A DNA stretch of 64,000 bases, taken from NCBI RefSeq assembly GCF_005048155.1, contig NZ_SUMB01000001.1, positions 908,745 through 972,744 on the forward strand. The letters run 5' to 3'. The stretch comes from Streptomyces piniterrae (GTDB lineage Bacteria > Actinomycetota > Actinomycetes > Streptomycetales > Streptomycetaceae). The notes beneath the pieces were generated by a model, which was given only the letters and a program-made list of their open reading frames with translations, was not told the origin of the DNA and did not search any database. The position numbers were made by a program, and so were the translations under genes. Shown piece after piece: positions 36,882 through 45,242 of the stretch (within the stretch, counting starts at the first letter, position 1; every line of letters begins with the position of its first letter).

Positions 36882-38744
36882 TCACCCCGCCGGCAGTGGT
36901 ACGCGCCAGACGATCCGGGTGCCGCCGTCCGACGGGCACCGCACGGTCAGGGTGCCGCCGTACTCCTCGGCCCGGGAGCGCATGTTGGCCAGCCCGCCGG
37001 TGTGCTCAGCGGAGTCGCCGGAGCGGACGGTGTCGATGCCCACGCCGTCGTCCACCACGGTGAGCGTGAGGACGTCCGCGGTTCCGGGCACGGCGAGGAC
37101 CACATCCGCCCGGTGCGCCTGCGAGTGCCGGGCGATATTGCTCAGTGACTCGGCGGTCACCGCCAGCACCTGCTCGGCCAGCTCGTCCGGCACGCTGGAG
37201 TCCACCGGCCCCTCGATGCGCAGGGACGGGGCGAACCCCAGCGACTGGCCCGCCAGGTGGGCGGCCTCGGCCATACGGCGGCGCAGGCGCGGACCGCCGC
37301 GGCCGTCCCCGGTGGCGTCGGTGCGCAGCTCGAAGATCGTCGAACGGATGATCTTGATGGTGGTGTCCAGGTCGTCCACCGCGCGCGAGACCCGCTCGGC
37401 CGCATCGGGGCGCTCGATCATGCGGGCGGCGCTCTGCAGCGTCATACCGGTGGCGAACAGCCGCTGGATCGCCAGATCGTGCAGGTCGCGGGCGATCCGG
37501 TCGCGGTCGTGCAGTACGGCCAGCTCCTCGGACTCGGCGCGGCGCCGGGCGAGTTCCAGGGCGATCGCGGCCTGATCGGCGAAGCCGGAGATCAGCGTCA
37601 CCTCGGAGTCGTCGAAGGCCGGACGGCCGGCCCGTCGGCTCAGCCGCAGCGCGCCGCAGGCGGCGGCATCGAGCGGCAGCGGCACCGCCACCGTGGGACC
37701 GTCGGCCTGCCCGCCGCCGGCATCGCCGCCGTGCCCGCCGTCACCGCCGCCTTCGGGCGCGTACGCACGGGAATCGACGCCGAGCTCCGCGCTGACCACG
37801 GGTGCTTTGGTACGGGTGGCCAGCCCGGCCAGCGACCCCAGCGCGGGAACCGTCGTCCCCTGGAGCAGCTCGGCGCCACGGCCGAGCGCCACCCGTACGG
37901 CGAGCCGGCCTTCGTCGCTGTCCGGCAGCAGCACGGCGGCCAGGTCCGCGTCGGCGACCTCCATCGCCCGCCGGGCGATCAACCGGAGCACCCGGCTCAC
38001 CTCGCTCCCGGCGAGCAGACTGCTGGTGATCTCACCGAGCGCCTCGCGCCAGCGCTCCCGGCGGCGGCTGTCGTGGTACATCCGCGCGTTGTCGATCGCG
38101 ACCCCGGCCGCGATGGCGAGGGTGGTGAGGACCTTCTCGTCGTCGGCGTCGAACCCTCCGCCACCGCGCTTCTCGGTGAGGTAGAGATTGCCGAAGACCT
38201 CGTCCCGTACGCGGACGGGCACGCCCAGGAAGGTGCGCATCGGAGGGTGGTGCTCGGGGAAGCCGTAACTGCTCGGATGCCGGGTGAGGTCGGTGAGCCG
38301 CAGCGGCTCGGGATTGCGGATGAGCTCGCCGAGGATGCCGCGCCCGCAGGGCGTCCGGCCGATCCGGGCCACGAGGTCGTCGGCCATGCCCACCGGCAGG
38401 AACTCGGACAGCCGCTGGCCGTCGCCGACCACGCCCAGCGCGCCGTACTCGGCGTCGGCGAGGGTGACCGCCGCTTCGACGATGCCCCGCAGCACCTGGG
38501 GGAGTTCAAGGCCGCGTCCCAAGTCCATGACGGCGGCGAGAAGGCTGTGGATCCGGTCCGGTACGTCGAGCCGCGGCCACGGCGAGGGCGGCGGGGAGGG
38601 GGGTGGCGAGGCCGGCGGCGATGTGGATGCGGATGGCGGTGGGGCTGCCGATGTCGGTACGGGGTGGGGTAACGCTTCGGACATGCCTGCCTGCACACCT
38701 GCCTTCGTCTCTTCTTCCGACTCCATCCGAGCCTCTGACTGCAT
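36882..38744 (-). CDS. DevS/DosS-like heme GAF sensor histidine kinase
   Basis: A 620-residue kinase: Pro/Ser-rich N-terminus (1-60), GAF-A (about 68-222), GAF-B (about 240-400), HisKA_3 with His422 in ARDLHDLAIQRLF, and HATPase (about 500-620). GAF-A contains GFPEHHPPMRTFLGVPVRV; His166 aligns with heme-ligand His149 of mycobacterial DosS. Tyr188 in FGNLYLTEK aligns with distal Tyr171. It should therefore bind heme and sense O2, NO or CO. GAF-B has a Gly-rich insertion (about 331-348). The start is uncertain because of an 18-base repeat; ATG 38744 and 38726 are both possible. Confidence 0.9.
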   Translation of the reverse strand: MQSEARMESEEETKAGVQAGMSEALPHPVPTSAAPPPSASTSPPASPPPSPPPSPWPRLDVPDRIHSLLAAVMDLGRGLELPQVLRGIVEAAVTLADAEYGALGVVGDGQRLSEFLPVGMADDLVARIGRTPCGRGILGELIRNPEPLRLTDLTRHPSSYGFPEHHPPMRTFLGVPVRVRDEVFGNLYLTEKRGGGGFDADDEKVLTTLAIAAGVAIDNARMYHDSRRRERWREALGEITSSLLAGSEVSRVLRLIARRAMEVADADLAAVLLPDSDEGRLAVRVALGRGAELLQGTTVPALGSLAGLATRTKAPVVSAELGVDSRAYAPEGGGDGGHGGDAGGGQADGPTVAVPLPLDAAACGALRLSRRAGRPAFDDSEVTLISGFADQAAIALELARRRAESEELAVLHDRDRIARDLHDLAIQRLFATGMTLQSAARMIERPDAAERVSRAVDDLDTTIKIIRSTIFELRTDATGDGRGGPRLRRRMAEAAHLAGQSLGFAPSLRIEGPVDSSVPDELAEQVLAVTAESLSNIARHSQAHRADVVLAVPGTADVLTLTVVDDGVGIDTVRSGDSAEHTGGLANMRSRAEEYGGTLTVRCPSDGGTRIVWRVPLPAG

Positions 38745-38756
38745 CCGAGCTTCTGA
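38721..38756 (-). repeat. 18-base imperfect tandem repeat at the DevS-like start
   Basis: Two 18-base units (16 of 18 identical) at 38721-38738 and 38739-38756, encoding SEARM repeats, with degenerate copies on both sides. Each carries an in-frame ATG, so the repeat multiplies possible start codons. Confidence 0.8.
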
Positions 38757-38887
38757 CTTCGTCCGGGAAACGCCTTCTCACCGGACCGGTCCTCGGCAGC
38801 AGCAGCGTATGGCACAGGCTGCGTGGCCCGGCGATTACGTGCAGGTCAGGCGAGGTATCCAGCCATCGGGTCCGGTCGCTGCGGGGG

Positions 38888-38902
38888 AGGGCCGCTCGGC
38901 CC
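38888..38902. promoter_or_regulatory. DosR/DevR-type box upstream of usp (38992)
   Basis: AGGGCCGCTCGGCCC, 89 bases before the ATG. It is followed immediately by ATGCG and, about 26 bases later, by GCTGGAGGCGGGG, the same layout as the promoter at 40979. GGACCGGTCC at 38783-38792 is a further half-match nearer the kinase gene. Confidence 0.65.
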
Positions 38903-38991
38903 ATGCGCCCGGTCACCCCGTCCGTGATGCTGGAGGCGGGGAGGCCGTCCTCTCGTGGGCCGGCCGTCCTCTCGCGGGCTGGAGGTGGGTC

Positions 38992-39876
38992 ATGGCAGCG
39001 CCCGTCGTCGTAGGGCTCGACGGTTCCGAGGCAAGTCTGACCGCGGTGCGCTGGGCCGCCCATGAAGCCTCGGCACGCGGCCTCGTGCTGCACCTGCTGC
39101 ACTCCTGGGGCCCTCAGCCACCGGACACCCCCCACACCCACGAGGGCACCGAAAGGCAGCACTACCGGGACCGGATCATCGACGAGGCCGACGAAATCGC
39201 GCACAAGCTGTACCCGGAACTCGCCATCACGACGGAGCAGGTCACCGAGCCCGCCGTACAGGCGTTGGTGGACCACTGCGGGCAGGCGACCTTGATGGTG
39301 CTCGGCTCACGCGGCCGCGGCGCGCTCGCGGGCTTTCTGCTCGGCTCGGTCAGCCTGCACGTGCTCGGCCGGGCGGAGTGCCCGGTGGTGACGGTGCGGG
39401 TGAAGGAGAGTTGTACGCCCGAGGACGCGCAGGCGGGGGACGCGGAGGCGGAGATCGTGGTCGGGGTGCAGGATGTGCCCCCGGTCGGCGAGGCCGTACT
39501 CGAATTCGCCTTCACCGCCGCCGATACGCATCACAGAACGCTGCGCGCCGTACGCGCGTGGGGGCCGCCCACGATCGTCAGTCCCGTCCCGACCGCTCCT
39601 CCCACGCTGCCCGACGAGGTCACGCTGTTCACGTCGGGTGAGGAACGGGCACTCGCCGAAACGCTGGCGCCCTGGCAGCGGAAGTTCCCCGGTGTCGAAG
39701 TGATCCAGCACGTCGAAAGCGGTTCGGCCGCACCGGTGTTGCTGGGCGCGGCCGGCTGCGCCGGGCTGCTCGTCGTCGGGCGGCGCACACATCGATCTCC
39801 GATGAGACTCGGCCCCGTCGCACATGCGGCACTGCACCATGCGTGCTGCCCGGTGGCGGTCGTCCCGCACGACTGA
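38992..39876 (+). CDS. Tandem universal stress protein (intact loop in domain 1)
   Basis: A 294-residue protein with two Usp domains. Domain 1 (about 1-140) has an intact nucleotide loop, LGSRGRGALAGFLLGSVS. Domain 2 (about 150-294) has VGRRTHRSPMRLGPVAH and should not bind ATP in the usual way. It ends HHACCPVAVVPHD, like the protein at 32431-33360. GGAGG precedes ATG 38992. A DosR-type box is 89 bases upstream. Usp proteins of this class are core members of the mycobacterial DosR dormancy regulon. Confidence 0.9.
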   Translation: MAAPVVVGLDGSEASLTAVRWAAHEASARGLVLHLLHSWGPQPPDTPHTHEGTERQHYRDRIIDEADEIAHKLYPELAITTEQVTEPAVQALVDHCGQATLMVLGSRGRGALAGFLLGSVSLHVLGRAECPVVTVRVKESCTPEDAQAGDAEAEIVVGVQDVPPVGEAVLEFAFTAADTHHRTLRAVRAWGPPTIVSPVPTAPPTLPDEVTLFTSGEERALAETLAPWQRKFPGVEVIQHVESGSAAPVLLGAAGCAGLLVVGRRTHRSPMRLGPVAHAALHHACCPVAVVPHD

Positions 39877-39921
39877 GCCGGACATGCGCGGCTGACCCGG
39901 TGTATGTGACAAGCCTGCCGA

Positions 39922-40824
39922 CTACCAACCCGGCGGGCGCGGCACCGTGACGACCGGGCACTGCGCGTGATGCAGTGCCCCCTGACTCACCGAGCCCAGC
40001 AGCATGCCGGCGAAACCGCCGCGGCCCCTGGTCCCCGTCACCAGGGCGAGCGCGTGCCGCGACTCCCTGACCAGCACTTCCACCGGATGGCCGGGCATCA
40101 CCTCATGGTGCAGCTCGACATCGGGATAGCTCTCCGTCCGCCCGGAGACCGCCTCGTAGAGCACCGCACGGCACTCCCGCCAGGCGGCGTCCTCGTCGAG
40201 ATTGCCGAGCAGCGGCGGATGCCACACGTAGATGGCGCGCACCATCGCACCCCGCAGTGCCGCCTCCTCGAATGCGAAGTCGATGGCGGCCTGCGCGGTC
40301 GGGCTGCCGTCGACGCCGACCACCAGGTACGGCCGTTCCTGGACGGTGTGTTCCCATTCCCGCACCACCACTACGGGACACCGCGCATGGGCCATGACGG
40401 GCAGTGCCACGGCGGCGGAGGTGAAGAGTTCCTGCCGCGCGGAGAGGAACGAGGAACCGAGCACGATCATCTCGGCCCCGGGCCCCTGTTCACGCAGCAC
40501 CCACGACGGTTCGCCCTCGGAGAGCAGTCCCATCACGGTCAGTTCCGGATGGCGTTTCTCGGCGAAGGTGACCGCCTCGCTGAGGGTGTGCTCGCCCGAG
40601 CGGTGCAAGGCGTGCTGCCACTCCTGCCAGGACGGCAACGGCTGTGCCTCGGTGACCGCCACGGTGGGCCGTCCCTGCGCGTGCACCACGGTCAGCGGCA
40701 CCCCGCGCCGCCGCGCCTCGTCCGCGGCCCACGCCAGGGGCACCCGATGCCGGGTGCCGGCCTCGACGCCGACGACGATCGGCCGGTGTCCTGCGGAAGG
40801 TGTCGAAGGTGTCGTCATATCCAC
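39922..40824 (-). CDS. Tandem universal stress protein (intact loop in domain 2)
   Basis: A 300-residue protein with two Usp domains. Domain 1 loop is VLGSSFLSARQELFTSAAV, degenerate. Domain 2 loop is TGTRGRGGFAGMLLGSVS, intact. I use GTG 40824, five bases after GAGGG; ATG 40818 is an alternative. It is divergent from the usp at 41084. The DosR-type boxes between them are about 135-170 bases upstream of this start, and a weaker match CGGCCCGAGCGTCCC lies nearer at 40908-40922. Confidence 0.9.
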   Translation of the reverse strand: MDMTTPSTPSAGHRPIVVGVEAGTRHRVPLAWAADEARRRGVPLTVVHAQGRPTVAVTEAQPLPSWQEWQHALHRSGEHTLSEAVTFAEKRHPELTVMGLLSEGEPSWVLREQGPGAEMIVLGSSFLSARQELFTSAAVALPVMAHARCPVVVVREWEHTVQERPYLVVGVDGSPTAQAAIDFAFEEAALRGAMVRAIYVWHPPLLGNLDEDAAWRECRAVLYEAVSGRTESYPDVELHHEVMPGHPVEVLVRESRHALALVTGTRGRGGFAGMLLGSVSQGALHHAQCPVVTVPRPPGW

Positions 40825-40959
40825 CGCGGCCCTCGCAAATAGCTCGCCGGTGACTGCCTGCCAGCCTATTTCAAGCCGTGTGCCTCAGCCTCTCGGCGTG
40901 AGCCTCCCGGCCCGAGCGTCCCAGACCACCACGGTCGTACGCCGCCGTCACCCGGGGCA

Positions 40960-40974
40960 GGGGCCGAAGGTCCC
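40960..40974. promoter_or_regulatory. DosR/DevR-type box 1, divergent usp pair
   Basis: GGGGCCGAAGGTCCC; on the minus strand it reads GGGACCTTCGGCCCC, very close to the mycobacterial DosR consensus. Its centre is 19 bases from the second box. Confidence 0.75.
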
Positions 40975-40978
40975 GGAC

Positions 40979-40993
40979 GGGACCGGTCGGCCC
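40979..40993. promoter_or_regulatory. DosR/DevR-type box 2, divergent usp pair
   Basis: GGGACCGGTCGGCCC, 90 bases upstream of the usp at 41084. It is followed directly by ATGCG and 26 bases further by GCTGGAGGCAGGA, shared with the promoter at 38888. Confidence 0.7.
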
Positions 40994-41083
40994 ATGCGGC
41001 CGGTGATCTGCGCCGCGAAGCTGGAGGCAGGAAGCGTCCGGCAGCGCCCGTACGACCACCCCCGGAAGGACGGCGGAGGGCAC

Positions 41084-41968
41084 ATGACCAGCCACGATGC
41101 ACGCAAACCGGTGGTAGTCGGGGTCGCCCGCTCGGTGGCCGCGGGCAGAGCGCTGGACTGGGCCGCGGACGCCGCGGCCAGCCGGCGGCTGCCGCTCCGC
41201 CTGGTCCACGCCCAGGAGTGGCCCATGGGAGCCGCACCGAAGGACCGGCACGACTCACGCGAGCATCTGTGGGCGACGCACTTCCGCGCGTCCGGGCAGA
41301 CGCTTCTGGACAGCCAGAGGGAGCGGGCGGAGGAGCGCCATGCCGGGCTGGAGATCGCCGTGGAGCTGACCGACGGCAGACCGTCGCATGTGCTGCGGGA
41401 GGCAGCCGAGCACGCTTCGCTGCTGGTCATCGGCGCGCACCGGGCGTCGGGGCCGGGCGAGGCGTTCACCTTCGCCAGCATCGGCCAGACGCTCGTCGGG
41501 CATCCGCCATGTCCGGTGGTGCTGGCCTTCGGGTCGGCGGCGGCCGAGGAGGCGCCCGGCCCCGTGGTGGTGGGGGCGGACGGTTCGGCCGCGTCCGCGC
41601 CCGCGGTGGCCTTCGCGTTCGAGGAGGCGGCGTTGTGGGGTGTGCCGCTGCGGGCCGTCCAGGTGCGCCGCCCGAGTCACGGCGAGTGGCCCGAGGACGT
41701 GGGGGAGTCGCTCGCCGACACGTCCGAGGGGCTCTTCGGCTGGCGGGAGAAATACCCGGAGGTGCCGGTACAGCGGGACGTGCTGCTGGGACACCCGGCG
41801 GCGAAGCTGGCCGGCGCCGCGACCGGAGCGCGCTGCCTGGTCGTCGGGTCGCGTGGCCACGGCGGGTTCCGCGGCATGATCCTCGGCTCCGTCAGCCGCA
41901 CCCTGGTACATCTGGCTCCGTGCCCGCTGGTGGTCGTCCCGGGGCAACCGGCGACGCACCTCGGGTGA
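41084..41968 (+). CDS. Tandem universal stress protein (intact loop in domain 2)
   Basis: A 294-residue protein with two Usp domains. Domain 1 loop region is IGAHRASGPGEAFTFASIG, degenerate. Domain 2 has VGSRGHGGFRGMILGSVS, intact. It resembles the divergent protein at 39922-40824 in this arrangement. GGAGG lies before ATG 41084. Two DosR-type boxes precede it. It is convergent with the E2-like gene, 30 bases away. Confidence 0.9.
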   Translation: MTSHDARKPVVVGVARSVAAGRALDWAADAAASRRLPLRLVHAQEWPMGAAPKDRHDSREHLWATHFRASGQTLLDSQRERAEERHAGLEIAVELTDGRPSHVLREAAEHASLLVIGAHRASGPGEAFTFASIGQTLVGHPPCPVVLAFGSAAAEEAPGPVVVGADGSAASAPAVAFAFEEAALWGVPLRAVQVRRPSHGEWPEDVGESLADTSEGLFGWREKYPEVPVQRDVLLGHPAAKLAGAATGARCLVVGSRGHGGFRGMILGSVSRTLVHLAPCPLVVVPGQPATHLG

Positions 41969-41998
41969 TGACGGCCCCGGGCTTCTCCGTACGCGCCT

Positions 41999-43321
41999 TC
42001 ACAGCTCTTCCGGGCGCTGCAGACAGCGGTCGACCGCCTGGAGATAGCGGGCGCCGGTGGCCGCGTCGGTCGCCCGTCGGTCCGCCGACAGGGTGGCCGT
42101 GACCACGGGGCGTACGTCGATCACACCGTCCACCGCACACGGCCGTTCGACGACGCGTCCGAAGCCCGCCAGGGCCACCTGCGGCGACCGGACCACGTCG
42201 AACACGGACTCCACGCCCAGGTCACCCAGCTCGGTGACGGTGATCGTGGCATCGGACACCTCGGATCCGCGTAGCCCGCCGGTACGGGCACGGGTGACCA
42301 GGTCCGTCAAGTCGGCCATCAGGCGCGGGAGTTGGAGGGTGTCGGCGTTGTGCAACGCGGGCGCGACCAGCCCGCCGCCGGGCAGCGGCACGGTCACCCC
42401 CAGGTGTACGCCGGTGCCCGCCGTGAACCGGTCGCCGGTCCAGAAGCCGTTGAGCTCCGGGACCTCCCGGGCCGCGAGCGCGGCCGCCTTGAACAGCAGG
42501 GCCGAGGGCGGCAGCCGTTCGGCGGCCGGACGGCCCCGGTTGTGTTCGTTGAGCCAGCCGATCGCCGTGGTCATGTCGATGGTCGTGGAGAGGCGGTAGT
42601 GCGGAACGTGGGGGATACGGGGGACGCGGGCGCCTTCCCGGTCGGTGCCGGCCGACGGCCCGGCTCTCCGAGCGGCTTCGCGCACCGTGCTCCGGCCGGC
42701 TGCCCGCCCGGCCTCCGGCGCGGCTTCCTGCGCGGCTTTCGTCCCGGCCGACCGGCCGGCGGCGGCCCTGCGGACATCCGAAGCCCGGACGGCGCCGTGC
42801 GTGCCGGTTCCCCGCACCGCGCCCAGATCGACGGAGAAGACCTCGGCGAGCCGCCGGGCGAGCGGGGTCGCCGGAATCTGCGGCGGCGGCGTGACGGCGT
42901 CCACGGCCTGGTCGACGTCGGCCCGGGTGACGCGGCCGCCGCGCCCGGACCCATGGACGGCGTCCAGGTCGACGCCCCGCCGCTCGGCGAGATGCCGGAT
43001 CAAGGGGCCCACCTCGGTGTGCGCCAACTCCCCGCCGGCCTTCTCCTCCTCGCTCTCCTCCCTCGTCTCCTCCGCCGGGTCGATCCACGCGAGAGGGGTC
43101 CCCACCGGCACCGACGCACCCGGCTCGACGAGCACCCGCTCCACCGTCCCGGCGGCGGAGCACCTCACCTCCACGGTGGCGTCCGAGGTTTCGACGACAG
43201 CCACCGGGTCGCCGGTACGCACCTCGTCCCCTGGCCCCACCAGCCACTCCCGCAACGTCCCCGCCTCCACTCCGGCGCCGAGGGACGGCATGGTGAACCT
43301 GGCATACGGGGAGGTGCTCAT
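41999..43321 (-). CDS. Degenerate 2-oxo acid dehydrogenase E2-like protein lacking the lipoyl Lys and catalytic His
   Basis: A 440-residue protein with E2 layout: lipoyl-like domain (about 5-80), two tandem peripheral-subunit-binding domains (about 102-140 and 148-186), a Gly/Ala/Arg linker, and an acyltransferase core (about 225-440). The lipoyl turn reads VVETSDATVEV instead of ETDKA, so Asp47 replaces the lipoylated Lys, and the domain has no other Lys. The catalytic DHRxxDG motif reads DRRATDAA, with Arg415 in place of His. I checked both codons in the DNA. It overlaps the upstream synthetase gene by four bases. Probably a scaffold or pseudoenzyme. Confidence 0.8.
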   Translation of the reverse strand: MSTSPYARFTMPSLGAGVEAGTLREWLVGPGDEVRTGDPVAVVETSDATVEVRCSAAGTVERVLVEPGASVPVGTPLAWIDPAEETREESEEEKAGGELAHTEVGPLIRHLAERRGVDLDAVHGSGRGGRVTRADVDQAVDAVTPPPQIPATPLARRLAEVFSVDLGAVRGTGTHGAVRASDVRRAAAGRSAGTKAAQEAAPEAGRAAGRSTVREAARRAGPSAGTDREGARVPRIPHVPHYRLSTTIDMTTAIGWLNEHNRGRPAAERLPPSALLFKAAALAAREVPELNGFWTGDRFTAGTGVHLGVTVPLPGGGLVAPALHNADTLQLPRLMADLTDLVTRARTGGLRGSEVSDATITVTELGDLGVESVFDVVRSPQVALAGFGRVVERPCAVDGVIDVRPVVTATLSADRRATDAATGARYLQAVDRCLQRPEEL

Positions 43322-45111
43322 GCGGATCCCTCCAGGGTGGACAGATCACCGGAGGGCAGCCCGAGTTCACGGGCGCGCAGCAGCCGCCGCAGGACCGTGC
43401 CGCTGTGGGTCCTGGGCAGGTCCCGTTCGAAGGCGATCTCCCTGGGCGCCACGGCAGGACCGAGCCTCCGGCGGACGAAGGCCAGCAGTTCCCGCTCCAG
43501 TGCCGGCGTCGGCTGCACACCTGGGCGCACCGACACAAACGCCTTGACGACGCTGCCCGCCGCCGGATCCGGCCGCCCGATCACCCCTGCCTCGGCGACG
43601 GACGGGTGCCCCGTCAGCGCGCTCTCGACCTCGAACGGGCCTATCAGACGGCCCGCCGACGTGATGACGTCGTCGGCGCGCCCGACGAACCAGTACCAGC
43701 CGTCCTTGTCGCGCCTGACGATGTCACCGGTCAGATACCAGCCGTCGGCGAACGCGGCCGCGTAGCGCGCCGTGTCGTGCAGATAGCCGCGGAACATCGA
43801 CGGCCAGCCGGGGCGCAGCGCCAACTCGCCCTCGATATCCGGGTTTTCGAGCACCGTCACCCGGCCGTCGGCGAGCCTCGCGCGGCCGTCCTCGCCGAGT
43901 TCCAGTACCGCCGCCTCGACACCGGGCAGCGGCCGGCCCATCGAGCCCGGCCGGATCTCGCAGGCCGCCAGGTTGGCGATCATGATGCAACCGGTCTCCG
44001 TCTGCGACCAGTTGTCGTGCACGGGCAGCCCCAGGACGTCCCGGCCCCACACCACGGCCTCGGGGGTGAGCGGCTCGCCGGCCGACGCGAGGAAACGCAG
44101 CGCCGACAGGTCGTAGGAGTCCGTCCTGGCGCGCTGGCCCCGTCGCCCTGTGGCGCGCATCAGCGTCCGCACGGAGCGGGGATCGGTGTACCAGACACTG
44201 ACCCGCTGTCCGGCGAGGATCCCGCCGAGGTCGTCTTCGCCGCGGTCGTCTTCGTCGACGACGAGTGTCGCACCGCGGGCGAGCGGCGCGATGACGCCGT
44301 AGGACATCCCCGTGACCGAGCCCGCGTCCGCGGTGCACCAATAGACGTCGTCGGGGCGCAGATCGAGGGCGGTGGCGGCGGTGGCGTCATGGGCGATCAC
44401 CGCTCCGTGGACATGCAGTACGCCCTTGGGCTCGCCGGTGGTTCCGCTGGTGAAGTGCAGCAGCGCGGCGTCTTCGGGAGCGGTCGGCGGGGTGATGAAG
44501 CGGTCCGGTGTGTCGGCCATCAGCGCGTCGTAGGAGAGCGAGCCCGGCAGTTCCTCGGCGCCCGGCCCGACGATCAGGACGTGCGCGAGGCCGGGCAGCG
44601 CCGCCTGGTGGTCCGCGACCTTGCGCCGGTACAGCGCCCGGCTGGTCACCAGCACCCGCGCATCGCCGAGCCGCAGCCGCTGGACGACCGGGCCGGGGCG
44701 CAACGCGGGGCTCAGCGCCGCCAGCACGCTGGTGTTCTTCAATGTGCCCAGTACGGCGGTGAACAGCTCGGGGCGGCGGCCGAGCAGGGTGAACACCCGG
44801 TCGCCACGGCCGACTCCGAGCGAGCGCAGCACCTGGGCGAACCGCGCGGTACGGCGCGCCAGCTCGGCGTAGGTGACGGTGGAGACGGAACCGTCCCGCG
44901 CGATACAGCGCAACGCCGCCTTCCCGCCCTGGCTCGCGGCCAAGTGCCGGTCGACGGCCTCATAGGCGATGTTCGGACCGCCGCCCCCGGGCAGTCCCGC
45001 GAGCGACGCCCTGGCCTGCGCCCAGGTGAAGGCCAGCCGGGCCCGGTCGTAGTCGGCGAGGTTCGGTGCGACGCGCGGCGCGGCGTTCTTGCGGATCGTC
45101 TCCCACGTCAT
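43318..45111 (-). CDS. AMP-forming acyl-CoA synthetase-like protein lacking the A10 lysine
   Basis: A 597-residue protein close to acetyl-CoA synthetases. The A3 loop is HFTSGTTGEPKGVLHVHG, A5 is NWSQTETGCIM, A7 is WYLTGDIVRRD and A8 is GRADDVITSAGRLIGP. The A10 motif reads LPRTHSGTVLRR; Thr572 stands where catalytic and acetylation-regulated Lys is expected (normally SGK). The codon is ACG. Adenylation should be strongly impaired unless another Lys substitutes. It is first in an operon with the degenerate E2. A DosR-type box lies 60 bases upstream. Confidence 0.85.
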   Translation of the reverse strand: MTWETIRKNAAPRVAPNLADYDRARLAFTWAQARASLAGLPGGGGPNIAYEAVDRHLAASQGGKAALRCIARDGSVSTVTYAELARRTARFAQVLRSLGVGRGDRVFTLLGRRPELFTAVLGTLKNTSVLAALSPALRPGPVVQRLRLGDARVLVTSRALYRRKVADHQAALPGLAHVLIVGPGAEELPGSLSYDALMADTPDRFITPPTAPEDAALLHFTSGTTGEPKGVLHVHGAVIAHDATAATALDLRPDDVYWCTADAGSVTGMSYGVIAPLARGATLVVDEDDRGEDDLGGILAGQRVSVWYTDPRSVRTLMRATGRRGQRARTDSYDLSALRFLASAGEPLTPEAVVWGRDVLGLPVHDNWSQTETGCIMIANLAACEIRPGSMGRPLPGVEAAVLELGEDGRARLADGRVTVLENPDIEGELALRPGWPSMFRGYLHDTARYAAAFADGWYLTGDIVRRDKDGWYWFVGRADDVITSAGRLIGPFEVESALTGHPSVAEAGVIGRPDPAAGSVVKAFVSVRPGVQPTPALERELLAFVRRRLGPAVAPREIAFERDLPRTHSGTVLRRLLRARELGLPSGDLSTLEGSA

Positions 45112-45170
45112 GGCGGCTCGCTCCTTCCGCTCCCTGCTTCCACGGTCACGGAACGCCGCACGCCACGCAT

Positions 45171-45185
45171 AGGCCGAAGGGCCCC
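45171..45185. promoter_or_regulatory. DosR/DevR-type box upstream of the synthetase-E2 operon
   Basis: On the minus strand GGGGCCCTTCGGCCT, then ATGCG and, 27 bases after the box, GTGGAAGCAGGGAG. This matches the layout at 38888 and 40979. It is 60 bases upstream of the ATG at 45111. Confidence 0.65.
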
Positions 45186-45242
45186 AGCCCGGGGCTGAGC
45201 GGGGGTGGCCCGCTCCTTGGAGCCTGACCCGCCGGACAGGCC

